From: Dirofilaria immitis
Taxonomy: Eukaryota; Nematoda; Chromadorea; Rhabditida; Onchocercidae
DNA: 64,000 bases
Assembly: GCA_024305405.1 (NCBI GenBank)
Contig: JAKNDB010000109.1
Location: forward strand, 6,386,001-6,450,000
Reading direction: 5' to 3'
Of this stretch, positions 27,101 through 39,924 are shown one piece after another. Both the position numbers and the translations under genes were made by a program. Position 1 is the stretch's first letter; each line of letters begins with the position of its first letter. The notes under the pieces are model-generated. The model did not search any database. It saw only the letters and a list, made by a program, of their open reading frames with translations, and was not told the DNA's origin.

Positions 27101-29280
27101 TTTACTATCTTCTTTCTATCTCTTGTGTAAAAGGAATCTATTTTTACACCGCTTTTAGTGTTTCATTCTGGTATATTACGGTATTTTTTTTGCGTTTTAG
27201 TTTTTTTGGACTATATTTTCGTCATTTATAAAGCCAGATAACCTGAATATACTATTCTAGAATGAAACGATAACAACTAGATAATGCTAAAGCATGATAG
27301 GATATGTCTCAGTAATATTCTAGAACCTTTAATCGAGATGAGAGAACAGCTGGTTCCATCGTTAATTAGGAAATTTGACGACATCTATTCTTGTTGCAAC
27401 AACACACAATTTAGCATATTTAAGTCCATTATCATGTTATGGAAGAAGGATTATCATCTTAATTTTATTAATAAAACAATATCATAGTAATTAGTTTATT
27501 TAATTTAGATACGTTAAGGATTCTGAGCTTTCTAAAAACCTTTTCTTGGATTTCTTCATATCAATTAAACTTTCCGAACGAAAAATAGACAATAAGGAGG
27601 AACAGACTAATTCAACAGAGAAAGAAAAAAATAAGAGAAAATTAAAACTGAATTCTCCGAGGAATTATTCTGGGTTGTAAGTAGAAAAATTTTGTGGAAA
27701 TCTTCCACTACAGTTTCAACAAATTATGTTGGAAAAAAACTTGATTTTAATTCTTTCTCTTTTCTTGAGAATAGGAGGAGAATCCTCTTTTTATTTGTCG
27801 TTGGTTGGAGGTTGCTAACTAGAGATTGGTCGGTTTTGGCTATTATGACTTGCTAGCTCAACGATAAATTTGTTTGGGTTTACACGACATTACAAACACA
27901 AAATTGTGCTTATAAAATGGTTTGGATCAAATGCGGAATACACAGGAATATCAAAGAATAACGAACACATGAAATCGAAGAATACGAACAAATATCTTAA
28001 TGCTTACTGCAGTATCATATCTTCCTTTTGCGATTATCGTTCTCCTTTCGTTTCACCGTTGCTGTTTCTCGTACCTTTGACTGTGGTTCTCGTTGCGTCG
28101 AATTGTCTCTGAAACTGTTGTTTCTGCCGAATTACGTCAACTGCTGCTATCAAACTGTTGGACTATGTCGGACTGTATTTCCGAACTCAATTGAACTGTA
28201 ACTGTCGAATTGAACTTGGGTTGTCGTTGAAACTCTTCGAGCAACTATTTGAATAACTCTCTTCCTATCTTTTGTATCCTTCGTCATATCTCCTCTTGAT
28301 CGCTGACCTTACTTTGTTGACCAGTGAATCAAGTGCTTTAACAATAAATATCTTTATCCTTTCAACTTGTTGACCTCCTTATAACTTTGGTATACTATTA
28401 GACTTTAATGTTCCTTGTATACCATGATTTTTCCTTTGTTAACAATACTTGCCGCCTCGTCATTTCACCCTTTTAACATTCTTATTTGATAGATTTCCCC
28501 ACGTACAACTAATTACATCTTTCGGCTTTCGCTGACTAGTCAGTAAAAATTTTTCCTCCTTTTTGATTCACAACATAATTTTATTCATAACTGATTTCTA
28601 CCCAAATTCACTATCCTACTCTGAGTTAATAAATTATCTTACTTCAATATATTTATGATCATCTTTATTTCGTTTATATATGACTTTTCTCTTGTGGTCA
28701 ACACTTCATGATGATTTTATTAAATTATTTTGTGGAATTTCCGGAGTTGAATTTGATTTTAATTTCAATCGAATAAAGATAATTCATTTAATTAACTCAA
28801 AACGTTATACAAGCTTACATGAAAGACGAAAGAGAAACTACGGAGAATGGTCGCAATAAACATAAATATTTTAGTGATTGCCACGGTATCTTAACATAAC
28901 AGAGCCGCATTTTCTGTGACTCTCGGAAATAAATGGAAGGATCTGATAGTTGTTAATGCATTTTCTTTTGCATCATCGTAGCAGAATGATATTGTGCCTT
29001 AATGCTAACTAATAATTGGAGAGTTGAATTCTGTGGTGGTGGCGCCACTGTTCGCATCTGGTGAAGATAGTTCGCGGTTCCATCCTCGGCGTATTCTCTC
29101 TAATCTATTTCTCGGTTAAGGTATCAATACTTTGTATCCGCATTATATATGCTCATTTCATTAAAATTATGTAGATTTATAATTAGATTGAGCTAATGCA
29201 AGAAGATATTATTTTGCATGTCCGAGCTCCTTTTTCTACCTCAAATGTACATATAATATGAATGATATAGTTATTTATAG

Positions 29281-29283
29281 CAG
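29281..29283 (+). promoter_or_regulatory. Candidate trans-splice acceptor of the CSP gene
   Basis: The sequence ttatagcag ends two bases before the start ATG at 29286. Being an acceptor with no recognised upstream exon, it is a plausible spliced-leader site. Confidence 0.35.
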
Positions 29284-29285
29284 AG

Positions 29286-30593
29286 ATGGTACTATCAGAC
29301 TTGGGTGAGTCTTGTTCACAAAAGGCGGAAAATCCAATTCAAAACAAAGAAAGTAAGTTCATTGGCGTATTTCTTAAAATGTATTAATTTGTATTTAGTT
29401 GTCCTAGAATTCCTTTGCATATGTTAATAACATTGATTCCAGAACAAAAGGACCTAGCTTATATGAAATTTTGGGTATTACAAAAGATGCGTCAGATGAT
29501 GATATCAAGCGCGCTTACAGGAAACTAGCTTTGAAATATCATCCTGACAAGAATTTGGAGGATGATCCAGAGAAAACTGAACACGTTGGTTTTGACCATT
29601 TCGAGCTGATTTCATTTTGAATAATCGTAGCAATGGGAATTTTTAGAATTGATGTAATGTTTGTAGATTATTGTTAAGACATAACAAAAACATTCTTGCA
29701 GATAAATTGTTTTTCAGTTCAAAGAAATTAACCATGCACATGCTGTGCTTTCGGTACCAACAAGACGTAAAGTGTATGATGAATATGGAGACATGGGTCT
29801 GAGGTTTATGGAACAGTTTGGTGATGATGATGCGGCGATCGGTTTAGCTTTCAAACCCTGGTTTAAAGTTAGGCTTATTCTTAATCTAAAATAGCGAGGT
29901 GTCCATAGCGTTTATTTTTCAGAGCAAAGTTTTGAAGCGCTAATCTTCATTTTATATCTGATCACGATGGTATATACTAGAGATATTAGAAAATTTTTTC
30001 TTTCCTTTGATGGAATAGGCCACGTACCTAGAACCTGTAAACAAATAATGATTTGTTATGGCTTTTGCAGTGGGCATTCATGATTTGCGGACTTTCGACG
30101 TGTTGCTGTTTCTTTTTTGTTGCGGCTGCATGTTTTGTTGTAACTGTTGTTGCAATTTCTGCTGTGGCAAATATAAGCCAAAGGGATTTGATGAGGTCTG
30201 TTATTGTTTCTTTAGTAGATTGCATCGAAGTTTCTGTTGGGGTGTCTTATTTGAACTAGTAATGAACTGATCTTAGTTATGCAGGAAGGAAATGTTGGAG
30301 AAAGTGATGCAGAACAAGAGACAAGTGGAAGTGCTTCTGTGATTGTTGACCAACCAGAAGAATCGAATGTCTTATCGAAAAGTGTAATATACTATCAACT
30401 TTAGATTTTGGAAAATGACAGAAATAGTATTTCTTTTATTTTGATTTTACTAGATATATTGATATCCAGTTTTGCTTTTTACGTTATGCTTATATCTTTT
30501 TAGACTAAAAACGCTGAAAACCTGGAAGCCATTGAGAATTCAAGTGAATATTCAGTAAGTCATGCAAACGGTGAAGCTGATCATGGAGATTGA
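29286..30593 (+). CDS. dnj-14: Cysteine string protein (DnaJ co-chaperone), DNJ-14 type
   Basis: Synaptic-vesicle co-chaperone of Hsc70 that protects SNARE proteins such as SNAP-25 from misfolding; palmitoylated cysteines tether it to the vesicle. Exons: 29286-29352, 29443-29584, 29718-29867, 30071-30195, 30285-30383, 30504-30593 (TGA). The J domain carries YHPDKN (HPD motif) and [12 protein letters not shown]. The linker [14 protein letters not shown] leads into the cysteine string, with about 13 cysteines including [16 protein letters not shown]. The acidic tail contains VIVDQP, as in other nematode CSPs. Two frame problems occur: the T6 run at 30113-30118 needs one more T to join the two halves of the string, and exon 1 (67 bases) leaves exon 2 one base out of phase. 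With both corrected the protein is about 224 residues, slightly longer than human CSP-alpha. Confidence 0.92.
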
Positions 30594-33045
30594 ATATTCT
30601 ACCTCGAGTTAGTATGCACAGTTAATCACGTAGAATGTGTTAACATCTTTTAGCTTGAATTTCATTTGCTTAATTCATGAAAAACGTTCTCAAATCTACG
30701 AAAAAATATTTTTTCTTTATTCTTCATTTTTGTTTATAGCAGTGTACTGTTTTTATTGCATTTCATCATTACAAAGTCTTTTTACTAATAATTTACCGGT
30801 TGGAAATATTTTAGAAAATCATGCTGTAAGACGATATTTGCTACAAAAAGTTTTGTGAAAGCCTTGAAGCAAATGCGAATTATATATTGGATGCTCAAAA
30901 CAATTAAGAAAATTAAATTGCAACGGTTAGATAAATTAATTGTTAAAGTCATAATTTTATATTTTTGTAATTTAATGTTACTATTTCCTTTTGATGAAAA
31001 CATATCTGGTCATCTTTTCATTGCTGTTTACTGCACAGACATAGTTTTTGCGGTTTTTTTTTGTTCCAGGTTACTGTTAATACTTGTGCCAAGTAAAATT
31101 TTTTCTCTATGTTGGATTTTTTCCCGCGTTTCTCTTTAGGCGTGTATTAAATGGTGATTTGCGGAGCGCTCATTTTCAAATAATTCATTGTGTTTACTTT
31201 CGTCTAATCGACAGTTGTATGTGTTTGTTTCTATTTTTGTCTTCGACTGGTAATGTGATAAAGCGAAGATCTCATTAAGCTTGTGATATCTGGATTTGGA
31301 TCTAAAAAGAGGAAAACGCAGTTTGGGAAGATTAAACTTAAAAATAAAATTTCCCAGGTCCTACGGATATTTTTAGAATTGAGTCAATATGTGCCTACTA
31401 ATTTATAAATACATCAATATCTCAGCTCCATCCAAGACTACTTTAATGAATGTGGTGTCTATGCGACTCTTTTTGTTTGTTGCTTGTTCCCAATTGCGTG
31501 TGCAAGAGGTAATGTATAATTCACTTCTTGTTCGAAAAAAATTTCAAAGATATTTTGCACTGTGGCGCTTTGAGTATTAAGCACTAGGTTTTTCATAGAT
31601 TTCTTCCTGATTTGATGGATTCCTATGCTTCTGAAATACTTGCTTGAAAATATTTTCCTCATTAATTTGCTCATGTTCTCTGTAAATATATACATTATTA
31701 ATAGCGGTGATGTTCTTTTCCTTGTTTTCTGTTAAATACTGCTCTGTGCTATAACCTTGTTCGAGTCTGGGAAATTAAAGTATCTTGAAGCTACAGTATG
31801 AAATACTGATTTATTCTTTTAAATTATAGATAATGAATTAAATCTTAGTAAATCATAATTTGTTGGACTTGTTCCCATATTAGTTTTTATGAATGGACAA
31901 GATACAATGTGGTGAGTGTTAATGGAAAAATTATTAGTGATACAGCTGAAAATAGTGCATTATATACACAGAACATGAGACGAAAGAACATAGTAAGTGT
32001 TTCATATTGGCGCTAATTAAGCGATGCGACAGTAAAGCAATGGAAAATATGCTTTACTAATGTAACAGTGAATAGAAATTGACCGATAGCACAACCTTCC
32101 ACCTAGCAATAAATAGAAATAAGTAATAGCAGAACTATTTAAAAATGAATCACTGTGGAATTTTAATTGGTTTAAAACTGATATGTAATCTATTTAAACT
32201 TGGAAGCAGACTCTCCAATTGTAACAATTGACTCATCTTCCAGTTTTCAACTGCATGACTGCTAGTGAACATTGACATAAATACGTGCTCAGTTATTCTT
32301 TTGTTGCCTATTAATTGGTCAATTACTTTATCACTTGGTGTTGTTAAAGATATCTAAATGTTTTATGCAGTCGTTTTCAAAGAAATTGGCATTTTGTGAC
32401 GTCTTATTTGTTGCTAGAAAGTTATGAAGATACCTATTTCTCTATAAATTCATATAGATATGGCGCTCTCACATTATGCATATGAATTTGCTATTGTTAT
32501 CGTTGAAGTTATGGGTCCTGAATAGAGTTAATTTGCAACAAATAAACGATAAGGAAGGCATTTAATGATAATTTATATTACATAACACAATAAAAACCAA
32601 AGAATATCATGATAAAATAACTACTTTAAATTTCTTTCGTTTTGCAGTTTGGTAGAAGATTTTTATTCATCTTAGTCATGTTGTGGAGCAAGCTTAACAT
32701 TTTAAATAACGGTGGCAGGAGTCAAGGTACAAAGATGGACGAGAAGAATGGTAAATCCCGAGTAGGTAAGCAAATGCGTCATAGTATTTTGAGCAGACGT
32801 TTCTTAGATTGAATGGTTTTCTGAATTTGAATTAATGGGGTTGGAGAATTTTGAAGTATCCAATGACAGTTAAGAAATAAATTTAGTTCTCATATTTTAC
32901 AAATCTACCGACATTGCAAGGAAATGCGATTAAGCTCGGGAGCATTTATCTCAATATCATTTATTCGATCGGTAGTTTTACCAAAGTAGGACATGTTCTG
33001 GCTGTTAAAGCTTCATTCCTTTAGGTTTTTTCCACGTCGGCAATC
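30594..33045. other. Convergent intergenic region between CSP and choline transporter
   Basis: Both flanking genes end here, so the 3' UTRs and polyadenylation sites of both should lie within it. No conserved coding segment was recognised. T-rich open frames of 60-94 codons on both strands between 30600 and 31700 lack splice or family support. Confidence 0.5.
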
Positions 33046-36000
33046 TTATATGTCCTTACTCAGTGTTAGATAATCTTTGTTATTGGAAGGTTGCAGCGTA
33101 CTTAGCTCTGTGACCATTGGCGCATCAGACGGTTTCAGAAAATTTCTTCTGTAGTTCTCACCAGAATCTTTTGGCTTTTGCGCATTTAGCGTCTCATTAC
33201 TTACGTTAAAGCTGACATCTGAATGTAGCGCAATACGTTCAGGTGGTATGTTAACGACGCACTTCAAGAAATCCATTCCGATTGGTAATATTCCTAAATT
33301 TCAACAATTACCAAATTTAAGTAAATTTATTCGTTTGTAGTGACTTGAAATTTCCGATTCAAGGTCAGAGATGGTGGAACGGAATACTGCCAAATTAAAA
33401 CACTTAAATAAAGAAAGCATAATTTTTTCGAAATATAGTTGTTCGCATAAGTACTGAACAATTTTGATTTACATTCTTGAGATCTTGCAAACACTTTCTA
33501 TAAACACCTCGATCATATTGATCAAAATTGAATTTAAGGACTTTTCCAAGCGTGAATCTAACCATTTGCAAACAGATATTCGGATAGATAAGAAGTGCCA
33601 ATGCAAGCGATGAACGAGCCGAGCATAGCCATTGTTCGAAATGGGAAAAACTGAGTTCCGAATGTCGTACCGTCTTCCTTGGTCACTTCTTCGTACATAG
33701 GATAATGGATAAATGCGGAAAGGAAAGAAGTGGTTCACCTCCGGATAACCTTAGCAATAATCCCACTGCAAATGAAAGATTTTTTTAATAGTAGTTCATC
33801 AAGTATTAAAGTATCCTATAATCCATAGAAGATATGCAACACGTTGAAAACATAGTGTCATCAGATACCTGTTGATTTTACTTAATGATCTTCTAGGAAC
33901 TTATTCAATGTTCCATAGTTAACTTCAAGAAACTTGCTGTATAATCGTATCCAGAGACTATAATTTGGCAGGTTTCTTTCATTTATTCCAATAAATGGGC
34001 TAAATCTGTAATGAAACCCACCGACATAACCAATGACGGATCCATAAGTATTGGAATGTTTGAAATATACAACACACACAAGTTGCGGAAAAAGTATAAC
34101 GTAGACGAGGTCTGCACATAGGTACCATAAACCATAAATGCTGTTTATTGTGAGTGCCATTAAGGTTGCTGAGAAACCAACTGCAACAATCGCAATACGC
34201 ATCACACAGATCACTTCTTCTTCATGAGCCTGGAAAAAAAAAGAAATCTCGTCAAGAAGTTACATTTTCTTAGTGCGATAAATGAAAGACTTACATTAGG
34301 CCGTATGGCTAACTTCCATATATTATGTGCAAACATGGATGCTGCTGAGAGTACCGATGAATCAGCGGATGACATTACTGCAGCCGAAACTGCACCAAGT
34401 CCTGAAATTTATCTGCAAGTGTCGAGTGATAGTTTTTCAGATCTTAATCCGGATGCAAATCTTAACAGAGCCGCTTAAATTAGTTAATATTGAATGTTGA
34501 ACTTACCGATGAATGCAACCCACTTGGGAGTAAGATACTGAAAAACTAGCGGCACAACCATGTTTGTCTGCTCTGCAGGAATTGATTCACTTTTGTGCCA
34601 TTGTTCCATGGGTTATAGTCGGTTAACCTCCAATCTGTGAATTTATTACTTTTGAGTTACTTTATTTTCCCATAAACAACTGCTGAACGAAATTAGAGTA
34701 ATCCGGGTCGGCAAAATCTTGACCAGTAATAATGGAAAGATTGTGTCTAAGCCTTTCTCAAAAGGTTAATATAGGGTTACTGTTTGACTGTGCTATAGAC
34801 TGGTGAAGAAATGATGTGCAAACTGCAACGAAATACTGTAAAGCTGTAAGTTTGTATAATTCAATATAAACGACTCAAATACTAACCAGTATTTCGAGCA
34901 ATAGCTCCGATTAAGGCAGGTGGTATAGCCATCAAAATACAACCGATACCCGCCACAAATGATAAGTTCTGCGCACCTGACGATGATTTCGATGATAGTA
35001 CTCTTTGGAAATATACCTTGAAATTGTGTGATTCTGCTTTTTGTCTGCCTAACATGAATCGAAAACAAAAGTCAAATTTTAAAAACTTGTGTGCTCCAAG
35101 AAGCACATTTGTAGAAGCCAAAGGACAATTAGAGTAACAGTTATTGAACCCTGGCTTTAGGTCCAATAAAACTTTCTGTTTTGGATTTAGAAATTAAAAG
35201 TAAATAATAATCTGCTATGGAAACCAGCCTGCCAGGGATACCACCAAAATGAGCAGCAACATGCAGTCTATCCAGAGTGTCGTCTCCTTAAAGCCACCAA
35301 TGGTACCAATCCAGTCCGCTGCATTTCTTGATATATCTTTCGTTTTGTCTTGCAAAAGTGATGCCGGTACACAAACCCACTACAACAGGTTATCACACAG
35401 CTTTTTTCTTTTGTTGAAGTTTTAGTGTTTTTATCAAAAAGATCTCAGACTGTAACAGCAAATCATTGCGACAATTCCGGCCATGTTCGTTCCTTGGCTT
35501 TCAAAAGAGGCAATACCAACCGTTGGAACCTTATCTTGAATTTGTCTGCCAATTGAAGTGCGATAATTCCAATTTCTGGTTATTACTAATCAATATATGC
35601 ATAATTGTTTTCAGTTTGTTTGCTTTTATAAAATTCATCCAGGGTATTGTTATATCTATTACTAGAATCAAATTTATGACTTTGAAGAATTTCTTAGAAA
35701 ATTTTTTGTCTTAATCTGGTCAACAACGAACCAAACCGACGAATATGCAAAACAATTGTACAACATCGGTGTATGCAACAGCGTATAAACCACCAGTAAA
35801 AGTATAAAATACAGCAATTATTGCTGATATTATTACTGACAATGTCATATCTATTTCGAGAATCACTGATAATGTCGCTCCTAAAATCGAATAGTGAAGA
35901 GTACTTTATAAAAATAAAATCACTTGCAGTGCTCTCTTTTTGGAAAATAAAAGATTCCTTTAAAACATGCAATTAAATTTCAAAATTTCATAATTTGCAA

Positions 36001-39000
36001 ACTAACCAAGGGCTGATAGAATCGCTGCCGTCCAAAAATACTTCCCCAAGAAGAGCAGGAATGAATAACAGGCCACCAACCCTTTGACCATACTTCACCT
36101 ATAAAAGCAAAGATCTTAATCTGTAAACTAAAATGTTTTGGAATAAATTGATGGAATTTAACTGAATTTGATAAATCCAGAATTTTCTATGGAAATGAAG
36201 AATTCCACATCCAAAAATTTGTAACGAATTACATAGCATCCTCAAAAATACCTGGAATGGGTCCAACATTGTGATATAACCTTCATCACGCATCTTTTTC
36301 GCAAAAAGTATGCCACCAATGACTAATGATAATGCATAACCGAATGGCGCTTGACACCCTAGAAGACCGCCATTGTAGAGAGCTTCTGCCGTACCATTAA
36401 TATAAGCTCCACTAACCCAAGTTGCTGCAAAAGATAGCAGCAACAATTAATCAAGTCGAAATAATACTTGTTGATAAGGAAGTAATGATTCAGATTGTTA
36501 AGACCACAACATTTATCAAAGAAAATGGTATGAAGTATTCTCATTGTAAATGAGATTCAATGGTTTTAATTTGTTAATACTATGAGTTCGTGCAGATTTC
36601 GGTATTCGTTTCTTTATTGGTAATCTAATTAAATTTTAGAGATCGCGATCAAGAATATATAAGTTGACTTGTTACACTATTAATTTAATTTCCGTTTTCC
36701 ATTTTCTACCCAGGATTGTTGAAAGAATTTTTAAAATCTCGGTCACTATATTCATTAATCATATTTTTTCATAACTTGAATTCTCTATTTTATATTTTAT
36801 ATATAAAATATAAAACCTGAAAATCATATATAATTATATATATACATTGAAATTGTCAGCAGCTTGTGAAAATCATATTATTTTAACTTATAATTATAAA
36901 AATTTTTTCCGACTACATAATCGTTTCATTTTTGATTTTATCGGTAAAGAGTGCATCATTTTGAAACATAAATTTTTCGGACTAAAATAGTAGATCTGAA
37001 TCAAAGAGATGGATGGGAAAAGATGGAAAAACAGTTCTCTGATTCATACAATCCTTCAAAAGAATAATGGATTTTGCAAGATGTCGTGGGAATCAGAAAA
37101 TGAAAATGGAATGGACGACAGTTGAAGATCGATTACAAATTTTGTCAATAATGAGGATTATTTTTAGAAATTGTGCAGAAAAAACTCAGAAAGAGTTCTG
37201 AAATGAGATGTGATTGTTTAACCAGAACATTTCTGAGTATTGTAATATTTGATGGCATGCCTAACGTTTGTTTTTCATGTTTAAATTAAAATCATCAACA
37301 GCTTTTCATAAATTTGCTTTCATTCCACTTGATAGAAGCAAGTACTATTAGCACTCATTAAACAAGATAGGATTGATTTCTCACACGAAACCAATAAATA
37401 ATTCTACGCTTGATATATTTGCATACATCCTTCAGCTTTTTTTTGAGGAATTATGTATTTTCCGCTATACTATTGTTCAAAATCTTGAATTAATTGAACA
37501 GATGTAAACTCTTGCCTTTACTTCTAACTAATAGAATTAATACTCCACGTAATGGCGTATTTCTTAGTCAAGATTTTAATTATATTTCAATGCACATAAG
37601 CTCTGTGAATGCTAAAATTTCAAGTGATCTCAAACTGTCTTTTAAATATTTATAATATTGGCCATTTTCTTAAAAAATTCGTTTCAACATATTCTTCACA
37701 TTCTAACGTTGTCAGTGGAATTCATTTTAACGTAACGAAAAAAAAAAAAGCAAGTATAATTAAATTGATTACTTAACATATACTTCAGCACATCACTGTT
37801 CCAAATCACCACCAGTGTTTATTTCCAAAAACCGATGAGGAAAAATTGTAATCTTTAAATCCTCAACATTTGTTTTACGCATCATTATTTTCTTTTCATC
37901 GTTTCAAAAGTCTCACCAGTTCTTCAAAATTTTTACTGCAAGATTTCTCTGTTCATTAATTAAAGAGATTACTGAAGTTTATTTTCAGTGATATAACTAG
38001 TTTTATCAGTTTTTGCTATCATATTTCTCCTTTCGCACTTTAAATCTAAAATTATCCTATGAGTTAATATGCCTGGAAAATATGAAAATATATTGCTGAC
38101 ATTCAAAATGTGTAAATTCAAAAAGCAGTGCAAATAGTAAGTTGTTTGTTGCGGAATAGAAGAAAATGAAAACTTGCAGTGGGGAAGATGGAAAAAGGAA
38201 TGGACCATCTATATGATAGAAATGTTGATTAATCATGCTTAAGTTATATTTCTGGATGCATCCTTGATTTTCACCTCCCAGAATCATTCTATCCATTCAT
38301 GATGGTATTTGCTCCTACGGCTGCTGTTGTTACGGCAAGCAAAGATAAGAATAAAATCGTAAGAATTGATCGTTTGGAGTTGAATTGTTTTCCCATGAGA
38401 TATTTAAGATTCTCTAAAGTCATTTACCACAAATGCTTTCCAAAAGTTCAATACTAACCAACTAAAACATATGTATGCTATATCTATATACACATCTTGA
38501 AGCAAAATCCACTTCATTTTATTTCAACTTTCTGCGAAGTCCGAATATTTCCCATTCTAGATAAAAGTGGCTTATATCAAACTTTTTACATTAAAGTAAC
38601 CAGAATTTTTGAACAATGATCCGTATAGAAAGTTTCAATAATCTGCCTTTGAAAAACGTTCAGGAAAGCAAAGATATTTTGGATATACTGCCTATTCATA
38701 CAGCAGCAGTTTATTTAGAAAATGAATGAATTCTCAGTTTGGTTTAGAAAAATAAGGAGTGTGAGGAATAAACACCAAGATGATGAACGATAAATAAAAC
38801 TTGAATTCGATAAATATGGCTGCATTTAATTATATACTTTTGGATAAATGAATGAATAAATGAATAGATGGAATATTCATAAGAAAATTAAAATGAATGC
38901 AATCAAAAACTAATTTTACAAAGATTATTGAAATTGCAACCTTCTCTTCGACACACGGACATTCTCGCATAAACTGACATTCATATATTTCTATAAAATT

Positions 39001-39924
39001 TATCATTACTATGTGCGGGAATATTCTCAGGATTGAATGATTCACTACATCCACAGCCTATTACATGAAAAATATGCTTTCATAGAGTGAACTTCAAAAA
39101 AATTCATGGTATTGAAATAAACATTCTCAGTTACTGTAAAAAAATTTTTCGACTAAGTTCCTTTTGAAATTTTCAGTTTACATGAGAGGTGTTTATCAGA
39201 CATGATATCGATAAGTTTCTGAACAAGTTTTTGAATCTCAGTGCTTGGTTTGATAATTCCTAGTACTTTTAGCGAATTGATCTTTCTGATCAAACACTAA
39301 CTTTATGAAATAAATTCAAATGTCTTAATGATAACTCTGAAGTGAATTTAAAATTTTTCATATTCTCTGGCTATATTATACAACAATACTCCGGGCAGCG
39401 AAAACAAAATTGTAAAGATCTAATTTGTATTTCTTTAAAGGACAAAAAAATTATTACATGTGCATAATTTTAACAGCGGAATAAATCAAAGTTGCCAGCA
39501 TGCATTTTTTTTTCAGAAAAACCACTGGCTTTTTCATACAACGAAATTTATATTTTCATCACAAAAATCGAAATTTTGAAGCTATAACGATCCTTGATTG
39601 CTTGTAAAATTTGATAATTTCGAGATTTTAGGAGGCACAAAAGGTTAGCAATAATGAATTGGTGTATGAAATTATGTTAATTGTTATGCTTAATTTAATT
39701 TCATAAATATTCTCAAACGTTTGAATATTCGAAATATTTACCAGTCATGGTGAAGATACCTACTAAAGTACCAATATTTCGACCTGCCAGCATAACCTCT
39801 TCGGTTTGTTCGCCATCAATTGACATTGCGTTGACATCTTTCGCTTTTCGACCAGCCCAAATACCGACAACAAGAATTAAGAGATAGAAAATATAATAGC
39901 CACAATGCCCAAATAATCAATCAT
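33046..39924 (-). CDS. cho-1: High-affinity choline transporter (SLC5A7/CHT1), CHO-1
   Basis: Na+/Cl--coupled plasma-membrane choline transporter; it supplies presynaptic choline and limits acetylcholine synthesis. Exons, 5' to 3': 39742-39924, 36252-36424, 36007-36098, 35732-35880, 35229-35379, 34887-35016, 34507-34634, 34295-34401, 34022-34229, 33563-33765, 33046-33293. Family signatures are found throughout: [10 protein letters not shown] and [69 protein letters not shown]. Corrected length is about 591 residues, matching the family (about 580). The tail DYLTLSKDI holds a YxxL endocytosis-type signal. Frame corrections are needed at 39888-39891, 35244-35245, 35235-35237, 34585 and 33716 (one base missing each) and 36034-36038 (one extra). 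The donor after 35229 reads GC, possibly another error. The first intron is unusually long. Confidence 0.93.
36425..39741 (-). other. cho-1: Intron 1 of the choline transporter gene
   Basis: A 3.3 kb intron against a typical 100-400 bases elsewhere in this window. It splits the first transmembrane segments (exon ending TMT) from the [14 protein letters not shown] exon. No nested gene was recognised on either strand. Very AT-rich; it carries a perfect palindrome at 36788-36815. Large first introns often hold enhancers, but nothing specific is visible. Confidence 0.75.
36788..36815. repeat. Perfect 28-bp A/T palindrome
   Basis: Fourteen bases are followed at once by their exact reverse complement, composed only of A and T (core tttatatataaa). 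It could extrude as a cruciform. It lies near the 3' end of choline transporter intron 1; no function is evident. Confidence 0.85.

Larger units (their letters stand above)
24139..29285. other. Intergenic region between divergent deiodinase and CSP genes
   Basis: The two flanking genes are head to head, so both promoters should be here. No conserved exon was recognised on either strand; open frames of 60-94 codons lack supporting splice sites or familiar motifs. The part 27770-28560 is less AT-rich than the rest and contains many irregular repeats of the word aactgt on the plus strand, plus an aataaa at 28343; it could be an old repeat or solo LTR, but no TG...CA ends or target-site duplication could be fixed. 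An 11-base resemblance to spliced leader SL1 near 25440 is not convincing. Confidence 0.45.

Noticed and set aside
34224..34478. Plus-strand 84-codon frame
   Set aside because: It is antisense to the choline transporter exon 34295-34401, whose SSADSS motif is unmistakable on the minus strand.
33046..39924. Choline transporter as a pseudogene because of frame breaks
   Set aside because: Breaks sit in homopolymers, all splice sites and motifs remain, and unrelated neighbouring genes show the same type of break.
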